From contig CAUYUJ010004533.1 of the NCBI GenBank assembly GCA_963575745.1, forward strand, positions 1 to 54,899: 54,899 bases of DNA, in the 5' to 3' direction. Source of the DNA: Prorocentrum cordatum (Eukaryota; Sar; Dinophyceae; Prorocentrales; Prorocentraceae). Every line of letters begins with the position of its first letter. The first letter of the stretch is position 1. This document shows positions 40,221 through 50,883 of this stretch, piece by piece. Position numbers and translations under genes: made by a program. The notes beneath the pieces were generated by a model. The model saw only the letters and a list, made by a program, of their open reading frames with translations. It was not told the DNA's origin and ran no database searches.

Positions 40221-40274
40221 TGCTCCCTTGGCGCGCCGCCGGTGTGTAAGTGTTTGGCTGCTCGAGCGGAGACG

Positions 40275-40440
40275 CCCTGAGATCCAGCGTTGCGAAAAAA
40301 CTGTAGAGTCGCAGAAATTCACGACCGGAGCCCTGGACCCGATCTTCCTGCGTCATGTTTCGAGCCGGCTCGATCACCCCTGAGGGTCCCCGGGCCCGAC
40401 ACCGGGCGGACAAGCCCGGCTCGAAAAAAATCGCAGCGCC
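40275..40440. repeat. Dispersed repeat, same family as 23625-23765
   Basis: Copy on the plus strand. It faces an inverted copy about 1 kb away at 41410-41600. Confidence 0.65.
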
Positions 40441-40914
40441 AGGGCGTCGGGTTAGGTCGGGCATGTCCCCCTAAAGGGGGATTTGGGTCAAAAAATAATA
40501 TAAAACATCAGACAGAAAATACACCCAAATGGTCTGGGAATATGACAAAATAATAAGAAAAAAACAACACAAAAAAAACGTCCCCTGACTATTTGTTGAG
40601 ACTATTCTTGAATATCCCTCCTGTTGAGGGACAGGCCCGACTTGAGCCTCGGGGCATCTTCCAGACCTCCGAGACCCCCCTCGGTGACGTCGCCCCCCGG
40701 GCGCCGGCAGCGCAGGCCCTGGCCGCGCGGGCGACTGCGGCGGCGGCGGCGGGCCAGGCCCCACCGCGTCCGGGGCCGGGGGCGGGGGCCCCAAGCGCGC
40801 GGGGCTCCTGGCCGGCGGCAGGGGGCCGGCCTGCTCGGGCGGAGGCCGCGGCGGCGGGTCCCCCTCTTGGCGCTCCCGCCCCGCCCCGCCTGACTACCTA
40901 CCAGCCCCAGACAT

Positions 40915-41090
40915 GATCGCGTCGTAAAAAATGCAGGACGAAGGCTTTTCGCCGTTTTCGGCCTCTGGAGGCCCTCGCCAGGCCGCGGGACCGTCAAAAA
41001 CGACTCAGGATGAAAAAGCGGTCCCAGGGAAAGGGTCGGGATTTGCGGGGACGCCGTCCTGAAAAAATCAGGACGTCGCATGTCTGGGGC
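40915..41090. repeat. Dispersed repeat, same family as 37045-37245
   Basis: A plus-strand copy with the same order of short blocks. The preceding 40680-40890 is a GC-rich low-complexity stretch similar in composition to 23870-24060. Confidence 0.6.
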
Positions 41091-41251
41091 CCAGACCCCC
41101 TCGGGCAATGAAAAAATCATCACGGGAGGTGTTTTCGTCTTCTCGGCCTCCATGAGGCCCTCGGCTCAGGATGAAAGACCGGTCCAGGGGAATGGGTTGA
41201 GGCCCCCGAGGGTCGGCGCTATGAAAAAATCATGGCGTCGGGGGTCTGGGC

Positions 41252-41395
41252 ACCAGGCCACCCCAACCCAACCCGAAGACCCGAATTTCGGATTTGGGGG
41301 AGTAATTACGGGCTCCATCTGCGCTTTTTTCACACTTGAAATGGAGGGCAAATTGAGGCCTTCGGGTTGGGTTGGGGTGGTTTGGTGGTTGGTGA
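41252..41395. mobile_element. TIR foldback element, copy 3 of 3
   Basis: The left arm CCACCCCAACCCAACCCGAA and the right arm (inverse TTCGGGTTGGGTTGGGGTGG) form near-perfect terminal repeats, and the interior is non-coding. It is the shortest of the three copies. Confidence 0.7.
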
Positions 41396-41409
41396 CTGAC
41401 ATCCCCTGA

Positions 41410-41600
41410 GGCCCCAGCGTTGCCAGTTTTCGACCTGGACTCTTCCGCCCGGTTTCGGGCCCTGGGAACAGTCTCACAGATCGATCCGGCTCGAAGAGTG
41501 ACGCATGCGACAGATGGGGTCCGGGGCTCCTGTCGTGATTTTCTGCGATGCTGCGATTGTTAGCAACGTCAGATCTCAGGGTCCTCGCGACGTGAATCGG
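41410..41600. repeat. Dispersed repeat, inverted copy of 40275-40440
   Basis: Reverse complement orientation, with CCGCCCGGTTTCGGGCCC, GATCCGGCTCGAAGAG and GGGGCTCCTGTCGTGA blocks aligned to the plus-strand copy. 41800-42260 carries a plus-strand frame of ordinary composition without a domain. 42270-42345 is a TA/CA/CT microsatellite, and 42346-43240 has no supported gene. Confidence 0.6.
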
Positions 41601-43244
41601 CGGCGACTCCGCTGGGGGGAAGTGAGAGGGGGCGGGCCTCCTCAGAAGGCTCGGAAGTCCCCTGGCCTTCTGAGCAGTCTTCTGAGCCTTCCCCGAGGAC
41701 ACGGGAGACTTCTCAGAAGGCCGGGAGGGCTTCTGAGAAGCCCCGCTGCCTTCTGAGAGGGCCTTCTCCTTCTCACGTCTCTCACATCCCTCCCTCGCTC
41801 GCCGCCGACTGGCATCGTCGCATCGTGGAAACATCGTCGCGCCGGGAGACGTTGGGCGATGGGTCGGCCCTCGGAGACCCTCGCCGAGAGCCCCGGGGCC
41901 GTCAGGGCACGGCGCGGCATGACGAGCTGGTCCCCGCGAAGGGGCCCAGCCCTCCCGAGAGCCACGCTGCGGAGAATGGTCACGACGCCGTCGGATGTCT
42001 GGGCTGGCGCGCGCGTCGTGGCGGACGGACGCTGCGAGGAGCCCCGTGCGGACCGGCCGGCACGCTCCCGAGCTCGCTGCGCCGCGCCCCGTGCTGCCGT
42101 GCCCTGCGACGACCTGCTGAGCTCGTGCGCTTCTGCTCCCGGCGTCGCGGCGATCTCGTGGTCCCGGATCCCGCCGTGCCTGTTGAGTGCAAGCCGCTGG
42201 GCACACGTCCCTGCGACGGACGGCGGCGCCGCTCAGGGCTGGCTCTTCATTGTCGAGGGTTATGTGTATGTGTATATATATATATACATACACACATACA
42301 CACATGTCTCTCTGTCTCTCTCTCTCTCTCTCTCTCGCTCTCTGGGCCGCCAACTCGCGCGCGAGCGTTTGACCGCTAGTGTCGCTGCACGGCCGGCCAC
42401 CACGACCACGGGACGCCACACGCAGCAGCCGCGCACGCCTAGCGCAGGGGGCCTCCCCAAGACTGGCGAGGCCCCAGCGGCTGCACGGTGCGCCGCGGCC
42501 GTCCGGGACCTCCTGCAGAGGGCCTTGCAACGAGCTGCTCGTGTCCTGCGGCTGCCCGGCAAGATACAGTGGAGACCAGTCCACCAGAAGCCTTCCACAC
42601 GAGACCCAGCCCGGAGTCCCCAGGACGTTCATTGCTGTTTGGCGTGGGAACGTCACGCTGTCCATGGCAAAACCCTCGAAACCCGAGAAGCCCAGGGCAT
42701 CCTGGTGGCAAGCAGGGTAGTTCTTGGCATGGGCCTTCACTGTAAGTCAGCATCGAAGAGGGGAGCCGGATCGAGCTGGCACGTGCGCCGGGTCGGGCCG
42801 CATCGGCCCGGAGCCGAATTCCAAATCGGGTCGGCCACGCCAGAACGCGCAAAACAGCGCAGGGCAAAAACCCCGGCGGGATCGGCAGTGACGTCGCATC
42901 GCGCCAGCCAAAAGCGACATCGAATCGGACCGATCGGCTCGGCATGGCTCTGGGGCGTCTGCCTGCGGCGCCTCGCGCCCTTCGCCGCGCCTGCCGCGGC
43001 TCTGGACGCGGAGCAAGCAACAGCACGCGATTGCGCCCGCGCCTCTCCGCCGCCCGAAGGAGAGCCTAAGAGGAAGGGAGGCACTTCTGTCGCGGGTCCG
43101 GCGAGCGCGCTGGTCGGTCGGTCAGTCCAGGGCCACTGATGGCGAAGTAAACACTGCAAAAGGAGCGCCCGAGAAGGGGAGGGAGGGAAAGCGGCCAAGA
43201 GAGGAAGGGTAACACGAGAGAAGTAAAAGGGGGAACGGGAGACA

Positions 43245-43463
43245 AAGGGAGGAGGAGGAGGAGGAGGAGGAGGAGGAAAAGGAGGAAAAGGAGGAGGAGC
43301 CGGTGTCACTTTCTCCCCTCCTGCTCTTTCTTGCCCGCCGCCCCTTTTCCTTGCATCCTTCCGCTAGAAGCGGCAGAGAGACTCAGTGTCGTTGGGCTGT
43401 GAGCCAGTTAGGAGGAGGAGGAGGAGGAGGAGGAGGAGGAGGAGGAGGAGGAGGAGGAGGAGT
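43245..43463. repeat. Two GGA microsatellites
   Basis: GGA arrays at about 43249-43293 and 43411-43463, separated by about 120 bp of unique sequence. Confidence 0.85.
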
Positions 43464-43607
43464 GAGTGGCCTCGGTGGCCGTCCCGGGGCCACGCCGCCA
43501 GTGTCCGACGACACGGCGGCAAGGCCGCGGCCACCCCGCGCTCTTAATCCCGCTTCATCAGCAGCAGAGCAGCAGCGGCCCCTCCTTTCCCTTTGGGGTC
43601 CCGAAGC

Positions 43608-43795
43608 GGTGCGGTGACAGACCGTGCGGTGACCTCGAAATCCCCCAAGACCTCACCGCAAGGTCCGTCACCGCACGGTCTTGGGACCTCGGAGGCCCCA
43701 GTCGCCCGCGACGTCCTCGGAGAACGACCCGAGTCCCAAAACCGTGCGGTGACCCCGAATCCCCACCGACTCACCGCACAGTGTGGTCACCACCC
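43608..43795. repeat. Cluster of CCGTGCGGTGA inverted and direct repeats
   Basis: ACCGTGCGGTGA occurs near 43622 and 43741, and its reverse complement TCACCGCACGGT near 43669 and (truncated) 43771. The pairs can form two hairpins. No gene is seen around it (43796-44390). Confidence 0.65.
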
Positions 43796-44393
43796 CGTTT
43801 GGGGGCCCCCGATTTCTGTCCCCCCAACGGACAGTGGCGGAGCTAGGATCGGCGCGCAACGGCGGCTCTTCAGGCCAGCCGCGTCGTTCATCGAGGGCGG
43901 GAAGGGTGGAGCGCGCAAGCGCGAGCACAGGAGCGGGGGGACGGCAGGGAGTTCTGGGGGTCTGGGTATGGCGACAGTGTCGGCTACTGTGACTGAAGCG
44001 GCTACGGGCCCTGCCGCTTCCCGCTGGCCAGCTCGGCTTTACTGAAAACTTTGGGCCAGAGGCCTCGGGAAATTCTATCTACGCAATCCTTCCGATTACC
44101 CACGATCACCTCTTCACACTTGGTGGCTAACGCTCGGATCCGTTGCGAAGCGAAGCAGCCACACTTAGTGCAGAACCAGAGGCTTAAACCCGAGTGAAAA
44201 TTCAAAACATGTGATTCGCGTGAGAACCCCCCCTCCCCCCAAGATGCACCCGTTGCCCAGGAGGAGGCCTATATTGAATCCCGTTGACGTTAATTAGGGA
44301 AAAGCAGGGCGATTGCGGGCCAAGGACGTAAAACCCTGACACCTGGAACAGCTCTTTGCATCTTCCTTTACGATATGGAAACTATTAAACAGG

Positions 44394-44417
44394 GCACACA
44401 CACACACACACACACAC
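44394..44417. repeat. CA (TG on the minus strand) microsatellite at the LINE 3' end
   Basis: A 24-bp CA tract begins about 16 nt after the last codon of the second LINE, consistent with a 3' tail or a microsatellite target. Confidence 0.75.
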
Positions 44418-44432
44418 TGGCCGCTGGAGGCC

Positions 44433-45285
44433 TTACAATGTCAGAAGCTTGCTGCCTACGCCTAGCCTACGCTTGCCACCCTGCTCGGTTAATATACGCT
44501 CTTCGGCTTGAATGGCCTCGAGAGTGCTTTGTAGGATACGCATGCGAATTGCGGAGGCTTGCTGCTCAACAGTACGTATGCGTGCACGAACGGATTCGGC
44601 GAGTCTAGCTACACTAGCACCCGCCGCTGCGAAACTATCTGCGATAGTATTGCCTAGCACAAGGAGTCGGGGTGCAACTCCTCGTACTATGTCAACGCCC
44701 TCGAAGTGGGAGTGGACGAAAAGAACAATGCAATAAATCTGGGACCCTCGCTCCTGCAGGGCTCGCCCAATTCGCCACCAAAGATCGGCGTCGGGGCCCG
44801 AGGGGTCTATCCACTTACGCTGATACCATCATGGACTGATTGCATCGTTATCTGCAGTGTACACACATTGCCCAGACGCACGCTGCAGGCATGCGAGGAA
44901 GCACCACATCTCCCCTCGATCAACAGTCTGTCTGACGCCTGGGAGGGGTCCCCAAGCACCGACAGAAATCTCCATTCGCTCGTCTAGCTGCTGGCACGAA
45001 ACTATTCCGATGCCTAAACGGCGGGCGGAGCAGGGGGTGGTGGGTGTCCTTCCCCCCGCTCGCATCTCCAAACACAAACAGAGGCCTGTCGGAGGTCCCA
45101 GAGCCTAGAGAATCGAAAATACAACCGTCTACTGTCGTCCACGCTTCGGCCTCGAGCGGAGGGGGTATCTCCATCAAAGCCCTGGGAATTAAACCGCGGG
45201 TCCAATAACACTCTTCCGCTTCAGCCTGAGCGTAGGCCTTCGGAACTAGATCCTCGCTAAGTTTTAAAAAAATCGGATGGGGCAA
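44433..45285 (-). pseudogene. RNase H domain of the second LINE, frameshifted
   Basis: RNase H removes the RNA strand during reverse transcription. FVFGDASGGK carries the first acidic residue. RQTVDRGE carries the catalytic Glu in another frame. After a stop, GNTIADSFAAAGA matches the typical closing GN-x2-AD-x2-A-x2-GA motif, so the frame changes at least once and contains stops. The domain sits at the C-terminal end of the polyprotein, as in LINEs that carry RNase H. Confidence 0.65.
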
Positions 45286-45301
45286 CTGAGAACTACATCC
45301 C

Positions 45302-48300
45302 CTAACTTCGGTGAAAAAACAGTTTCAGGCACCAACAGGCACCTAGGACAAATAACGGAGATAGTCTGGCGGCAGCGCGTCTGGCGACCCGTCCTCGGCC
45401 AGCTCGCGCCAGCCGCCGCCGCCAGCAGCAAGCGCGCGAGCCTGGGCCCGCCAGGCGCCTGCTCGAGCTGGGACAGCAGCTTCCTGTAGAGAAATTACAG
45501 ACGCCGTTCTCCACGCCTGCCCCTCCGCGATGTAGAGCCGCCTTCCGCCACATCTGGTCCTGCACCGACTGCCTGAACTCAAGGAAGAACGCCTCAGGCA
45601 CGTCGGGGATGGAGCGGCCTGTGAGATCGTCGAACTTGAATTGCCACGCCGATTTGCCACTTGGTACTGTCCACTCTGAAGGCGAATCAGGTGTCCAGCC
45701 CGCCTGCAGCAAGTAGGCTATGACAGCTCTTTGGGGACCACGAATCCTGCGGCACCGAGCTGCTGGGGTGAGGCTGGCGAACTCGCTGGCGATCTGCTTC
45801 CAAGATATTTCCACACCTGCATGCACTGACGGGCGAGAGGACCACATGGCGAGTCACGTACGCAACGTGTCCGTCGGCAGCCTGTACTGTGGGTCGCGGC
45901 CATGGGTTTTCAAATCCAGCATCGTCGTCACACAACGCCCAGTCAATATGGGCCCAACTGCGCTGGCTAGCTTGCGACGTACTTGTTGCATCTGGTCGCC
46001 CCATACTCCGTGCAACTGATGTCCGCACAGGCCTGCAAGTTGCGCCCCCTGTAGCTCCAGGCGTCGAGGAACCCGATACCTGCGAGTGGCACATGCGAAA
46101 CTCACGATCTTCCCGGACATAGCCGAATGTTTGGCTGCTCTTGCACGTCGAGTGGCTCTCCCGTGCCGTCTACCCCCAGGAAGATCGCCGCCGAGGTAGG
46201 CAGCTTGGCTGGCGACCTTACGGCGATAGCCTTTGGCCGCAGGCCTCCGAACTACAGCTCGCGCATCATCGAGGCGAGTGCAAAGCGCAACGGACTTGGG
46301 CGACACTGCTAGACCATGGCGCTCGAGCTCGGCGCAAGTGCCGGCCAAACCTGGTACCAGGCGTGCGCGGACTGCTGCTCTGGATCCTTGTGTGGTCTGA
46401 CTCAGATCATCCACCGATATCCGATGAGACATGTTGACATGAACTGTCGTGATACGCTGCAGCACATAAAAAGTGGAACACTTACCAAAACGCGTTCCAC
46501 CTCGCAGCCCCTGCACTATGGAACGCGTCGGTGCAAACGCGGCCCCATATGCTCCTGACTGGCGAACACATCGAGCTGCCATTCATTGCTGAAGTTCGAG
46601 GCCTAACACTTCAAGGGGAAATGCAAGACGTAGTGCCGCCTTGCCCATTCTGCACCAGCCCACTGTATCATAAAAGCTCGCCGCGTCGATCATGCCGTTG
46701 CCGACCGAAGCACCGAGCCCGACAGCAAGCTCTTCGTCGACTGCGCGAAGAAAAACCTCTCGCAGCGCGGCATTGCCGCGCACTGCTGCATCCCAGTGCG
46801 CCTCGCACTGGCCCGTCCATGTGCGGACGTGCGCTTCCCTCGCTCGTGACCACGTGCGGCCAAGGTGCGAGAGCAAGCCGATCACGCGGTCGCCAGACAC
46901 CTTCTTGGGTAGAAGGGCACCTAGCGCGAGAAGAACCTGGTGAGGCCACACCTGGTGCAACTCGCAGAGCGTGAGTATCTCGCCCAACTCCGCGATAGCT
47001 GCATCAGGCAACCTGTCAAAAGCATGGCTCCCCACACGGTCGACACCCATGGCTGCGTTGGGCCTCATGCTCTTGGGCGCCTCTCGGAGCTCCTGAACTT
47101 TCCGAGGCATGAGCGACTCACCTTGAATCCGCTGCCGAATGTCTACGAATAACTCTGATACCTGCTGAAATTCATCACCTGCTTGCGGGCTCCACAGGCG
47201 TTCCCAATGCTGTGTCTTGGCATCCATAATATCTTTGGGATGTATCAGCGTCTTGGGGCCAACCTCATGGGTGTCCTCAGACATCTTCTGATCACGTATT
47301 GACTTGTGAAGAGCTCCTACGGCAGGTGCTGTCTCTGCCCACTCTCGAAACTCATGCAAAGACCGCTGCACCGCACGTTGCTGACTACGTCGGGCCAGGC
47401 GCGCGGCGTCGGCGTCGAGCCTCTTGAGCTCCTCCAAATCAAGCTCCGTGAGCTGACCTAGAGTCAGGTGCCACTGAGACCACTTAAGACGATCACCTCT
47501 GCGAACGACCCTATGACTCTCGTCAGGGCACTGCGTCAAGAGGTTACGCGCAGCCGCTGTGAGAACCTGCTGTTGCTTGTCACCGTTTTGCCGCTGACGA
47601 TGACTGAGGTAACTATGAACGGTGGTTGACACTCGGGCCCGCCAGCCTGCGACCCGACCCCGCAAAGGTTGAACACGCTGCGGCTTGGACTGGTGGACCT
47701 CGCACACCCGAAACTGCACCGACTGTCCACGACTCAGCTCAGGTGGGGTCTGCTGATGGTGGCAATAGATAGCCAACTCAACAGGCCGCATCCAGCTACA
47801 ATAATGTGAACTGATGCGTGCAAAGAAAGGCGGCTGGGCTCCGAGCCGAAACGCTACGGAGGATGCAACAGCAGGGGCAGGGAGATTGGATGAGTTGGGA
47901 GAGAACCCAACGTTTTTCCTGGCCTGGCTCCGCCCTTCCTCAGGCACCTCGAACGTAACAGATACTCATGAGCCTGAGGTGTCAGGGTCCTGGGCCTGGG
48001 AGCTCACCTGCTGGGATCGGGCAGCGCCATCCACCATGTTGTCGGGCTTACCGGGGCTCTGGGGGTTAGAGGGGAACGAATTAGTCCGAGCTGGCTCAGC
48101 GCCCGACTGCAACGAATGAGCGAGAGAAGCAACAAAGACAGGAGCTGCAGCGGGAGCGTGCTCGGGCTCGGGGTCGCCGAAGTTGGGCTCGTCGGCCCAC
48201 GGGTCATAGTCGTAGTCGTCCAGGTCGCCGATGTGTGTCAGCGGGCCACTGGTCTCGACCTCCTCAGACCCCGACGCCTCCCCTTCGCTCTCGGCCTGTT

Positions 48301-48550
48301 TGTCCGTTCTGAGCACATCTCCGAACCACTCCTGAATTCTCGAATTGCGCTTCTCTAAAGCAAGCTTGCGATCATTGTCACGCTGGGCTTCGCTGGGGCT
48401 CGGTTTCGAACCCTCTGCTGGCTGCTTCCCAGGACGGGCCACGCTGGGGAGCCTGGGGGTCAGATCTAGAACGCGAGTAAAAAAAGATGACTGCTGGTGC
48501 CTACGAGGCCCACGTGGAGCCCAATATGCGGCCGCCACGGCACGCCACAC
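45302..48550 (-). pseudogene. Reverse transcriptase region of the second LINE, one frame with three in-frame TGA codons
   Basis: A single minus-strand frame runs from 48550 to a TAG at 45302, interrupted only by TGA at 47966, 46583 and 45854. The N-terminal part is an acidic linker (LDDYDYDPWADEP). Reverse transcriptase motifs follow in order: NAAMGVDRVGSHAF, LGALLPKK, motif A GMIDAASFYDTVGW, motif B SIVQGLRGGTRFGKC and motif C ISVDDLSQ. The TGA at 46583 falls between motifs A and B, so an untreated reading would split the enzyme. The C-terminal part lacks a recognisable zinc knuckle. The frame moves near 45470, after which the other frame looks more protein-like. I treat this as an inactive copy, although readthrough is not excluded. 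Confidence 0.75.
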
Positions 48551-49250
48551 GCGGCATGCACAGATCTAATGTACGGCCGCGCAGCGGCACTTGCGACCAT
48601 GCAATCTAAATGAGAGGGCCTATGATCCCTCCCTGGGGTGCAAGCGAAATCAGCCTCAAAGGACAAAATGTGGGGGCCCCGTCTTCTCGAGAAAGCCAGT
48701 CTTGCTGAGGGGGACTGGAGTGAAATTCCAATCTCCAACAACAACCCAGGGAAGCTGAAGGGCGGCTAAGAGAGAGGCGAGCTTGCGAAATCTTGGAACA
48801 GTCTGATCTCTCAGACCTATGGCAGAGTGGCCGTAAAAAGTGATGACGACTATCGAATATCCGTTTTGTTCCAGTAGCACAGGCACGAATCTGCCGAACG
48901 AGCTGCCACGTTCTGAACGAATGCCTGGAACAGCTCGTGCCTCATCCAGGATGCATGCTGGCTTGTGTCTGGCCACCAAGAAGAACTCGCCACCCTCGTT
49001 GGCATATTCCCTGCCTGCTGAATTGATCCACTGGCTCTTTGACCGTGCTGCGTTGGCGTACAACTTGGGGTTGCCATCTCGAGCTTTGCGCCTCCACTAG
49101 CCGATCGACTGCTGGTTGGTGTGTGTCTCGCACATGCTAACATCTGATTACCACTCCTTCACGAGTTTGCGGACATGTCCCCAAGCTTTGTCACCCATAC
49201 ACGTGATGCTAGAGAAAAAGAGGGATGAAACTGACTCTGTGCTGCTCGTC
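48490..49250 (-). pseudogene. Endonuclease of the second LINE, with frameshifts
   Basis: This domain would nick target DNA. VVVGDWNFTP near 48745 is the catalytic GD-x-N motif. Upstream, SQWINSAGREYANEGGEFF and GYSIVVITFYGH read in the same frame. Further upstream, an Ala-Trp-x-x-Val-Arg-Lys-Leu segment and a Glu-Thr-His lie in other frames around a TAA. After GDWN the frame changes near 48720, continues with FEADFACTPGRDHRPSHLDC and GVPWRPHIGL, then changes again near 48490 into the linker of the reverse transcriptase frame. At least two frameshifts and one stop make it inactive. Confidence 0.65.
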
Positions 49251-49392
49251 GTAGTTGTGGTACAACCAGTGACAGCAGCTCCCACCGAAGAAGACGAGGT
49301 TGGTGAAGTTGGAAGAGAGGTGGCAGTACCCGAACTGTCTGCACGAGTACCAGTAGACGCACTGGGAGTCCCCGAGGTCGCAGCACGAACTC

Positions 49393-50523
49393 TTAGTCTG
49401 CGTAGTCGTGGTAGAGGTCCCTAGTCAACTCGAGACCTGACCAGAGTCTGCAGCCTGAGGCGCACCCACGCCCTTGCCGCCAGCCTGGCCCTTGCCCTTT
49501 GTCGACTGCCGCCGCGGCGTTGAACCTCGCCTGGGAGATCTTCGCCGCCTCCTGCTTGATGGCCTCCTCCCGCGCGGGGTCGACGGCTGGGGCTGGGGCG
49601 GCGCTGGGTGCACTGGCCGAGCCAGCACTGCCCGCGCTCGCCGCTGCCTCAGAGGCGGCAGCTCCCGTAGCGCCTTGACCCTGGCTCTCCTGAGCCTGGG
49701 TGCTGCCGTCGTTCCCCTTGCGCTTCTTGGCCATCCTCTCGTTGACCTGCTGCTGCGCCAACTTCACCCTCTCTACAAATGCTTGCCATGTCGCACTCTT
49801 TTCTTCCATGGCCGACTTGTACTGCTCGAGCTCCGCCTTCAGGGCTCGGAACTGCTGCGTGTCATTCTCCTCACAATCCCAAGACTCGAAGGAACTGAAC
49901 ACATCCATATTCATTGAAATACCAAACATGGGCTTGGTCTCTGGCTCAACGGACTCGGCAGCATCGCCAACTCCTTCGGCCTGCACCAAAACCTTCGTAG
50001 CTGCTGCCTTGGCCGCCGCGGCACTGGCGAGCTCGAGAGCAGCCTCGCTCTCCTTGCCCTCGGCGGTGGCCAGCTGACCACGAAGCCTCACGACCTGATC
50101 CACTAATTGTTGATAGCGGTTGCTGGCAGCCTTCCAAGCGCCATCTGCACGTTTGACGGCATCGACCATGTCGCTGCTCTTGGCGCTCGTGTTCTGGCTG
50201 GCCAGCCGCTTCGTCTGTTGCTGCAGCACCTGCTGCAACTCGGCGTCCCGAGTGACCTTCAGCACCTGCTCGAGCAAAGTCGAGACATCCTGGTTCTTCT
50301 TGAGGCCACCGCGTTTGCCACGTGGTGTAGTGGCTCCTGACTCTATCTGATCATCGAACTGCACGCTCTTGGTGTCAGCAGACTTGGAGCGAGAGCGAGG
50401 CTGAAACAATCGTACCTGCTTGGAACATTTACTGCAGCGACGATCGACGAGAAGTAACTTGTCGTTGTATTCACATGTCTGGCAAAACTGACACTTGCTC
50501 CACGGCCTGTGTGCCGCCGACAT
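49393..50523 (-). CDS. ORF1 of the second LINE: Cys-rich motif plus coiled coil
   Basis: It encodes 376 residues, intact, from an ATG at 50523. The N-terminus has a four-cysteine motif, WSKCQFCQTC with a second pair RRCSKCSKQV (Cys11, 14, 30, 33; Cys17 lies between), probably binding zinc. A basic Arg/Ser stretch, a long helical region (about 80-190) rich in Gln/Lys/Glu, a second helix near 240-290 (KAELEQYKSAMEEKSATWQA), and an Ala/Ser/Gln-rich tail follow. Such proteins bind element RNA. The frame is open upstream to 50823, but that part is Leu/Pro-rich and starts at a non-specific ATG. I chose the ATG that directly precedes the Cys motif. Intact ORF1 beside a decayed ORF2 suggests recent inactivation. 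Confidence 0.7.
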   Translation of the reverse strand: MSAAHRPWSKCQFCQTCEYNDKLLLVDRRCSKCSKQVRLFQPRSRSKSADTKSVQFDDQIESGATTPRGKRGGLKKNQDVSTLLEQVLKVTRDAELQQVLQQQTKRLASQNTSAKSSDMVDAVKRADGAWKAASNRYQQLVDQVVRLRGQLATAEGKESEAALELASAAAAKAAATKVLVQAEGVGDAAESVEPETKPMFGISMNMDVFSSFESWDCEENDTQQFRALKAELEQYKSAMEEKSATWQAFVERVKLAQQQVNERMAKKRKGNDGSTQAQESQGQGATGAAASEAAASAGSAGSASAPSAAPAPAVDPAREEAIKQEAAKISQARFNAAAAVDKGQGPGWRQGRGCASGCRLWSGLELTRDLYHDYAD

Positions 50524-50883
50524 TGCTACGTTCTCCCTGCTTTCGTTGATGCAAGCAGGTGTTGGGGCGCACCTGCTGCAAAATCCCTCAAGCACTACGT
50601 GGAAGTACAGGGAAGGCCGCAAGCACTTGCCCAGCGCTCGGGGGCGTGGGACTTGGTGCTCGAGCCCAAGTGGCTTGAGGGGGACGGCAGGGAGAAGGAC
50701 AAGAAGGGAAAGGAGGAGTCCGAGGAAAAGAAGTGCAAGGCTAACGAGGGGGAAGGCGGGGTGGGGGATGGCAAAGTCAGGTACGAGGCACCTGAGAGGC
50801 GGGACGCATCGGATGCGCATCACAAATTAGCCTGACGAAAGACCCAACCAAATGCAGATGCGAATACCGCATTGTGGGTACCA

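Larger units (their letters stand above)
44394..50560 (-). mobile_element. Second LINE retrotransposon, with RNase H, decayed
   Basis: The minus-strand order is ORF1 (50523-49393), endonuclease (about 49250-48490), linker, reverse transcriptase (47947-45850) and RNase H (45285-44433). It differs from the LINE at 28-36 kb in its ORF1 type and in having RNase H. Frameshifts and in-frame TGA codons break the second ORF. The TAA stop at 44433 is followed by only about 16 nt before a TG tract (44417-44394, sense strand), which probably marks the 3' end. No spliced leader was found at the 5' end, whose exact position I cannot set. Confidence 0.8.

Noticed and set aside
41859-43139. A 426-codon plus-strand frame as a gene
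   Set aside because: It runs through a TA/CA/CT microsatellite and an inverted-repeat region and has no recognisable domain.
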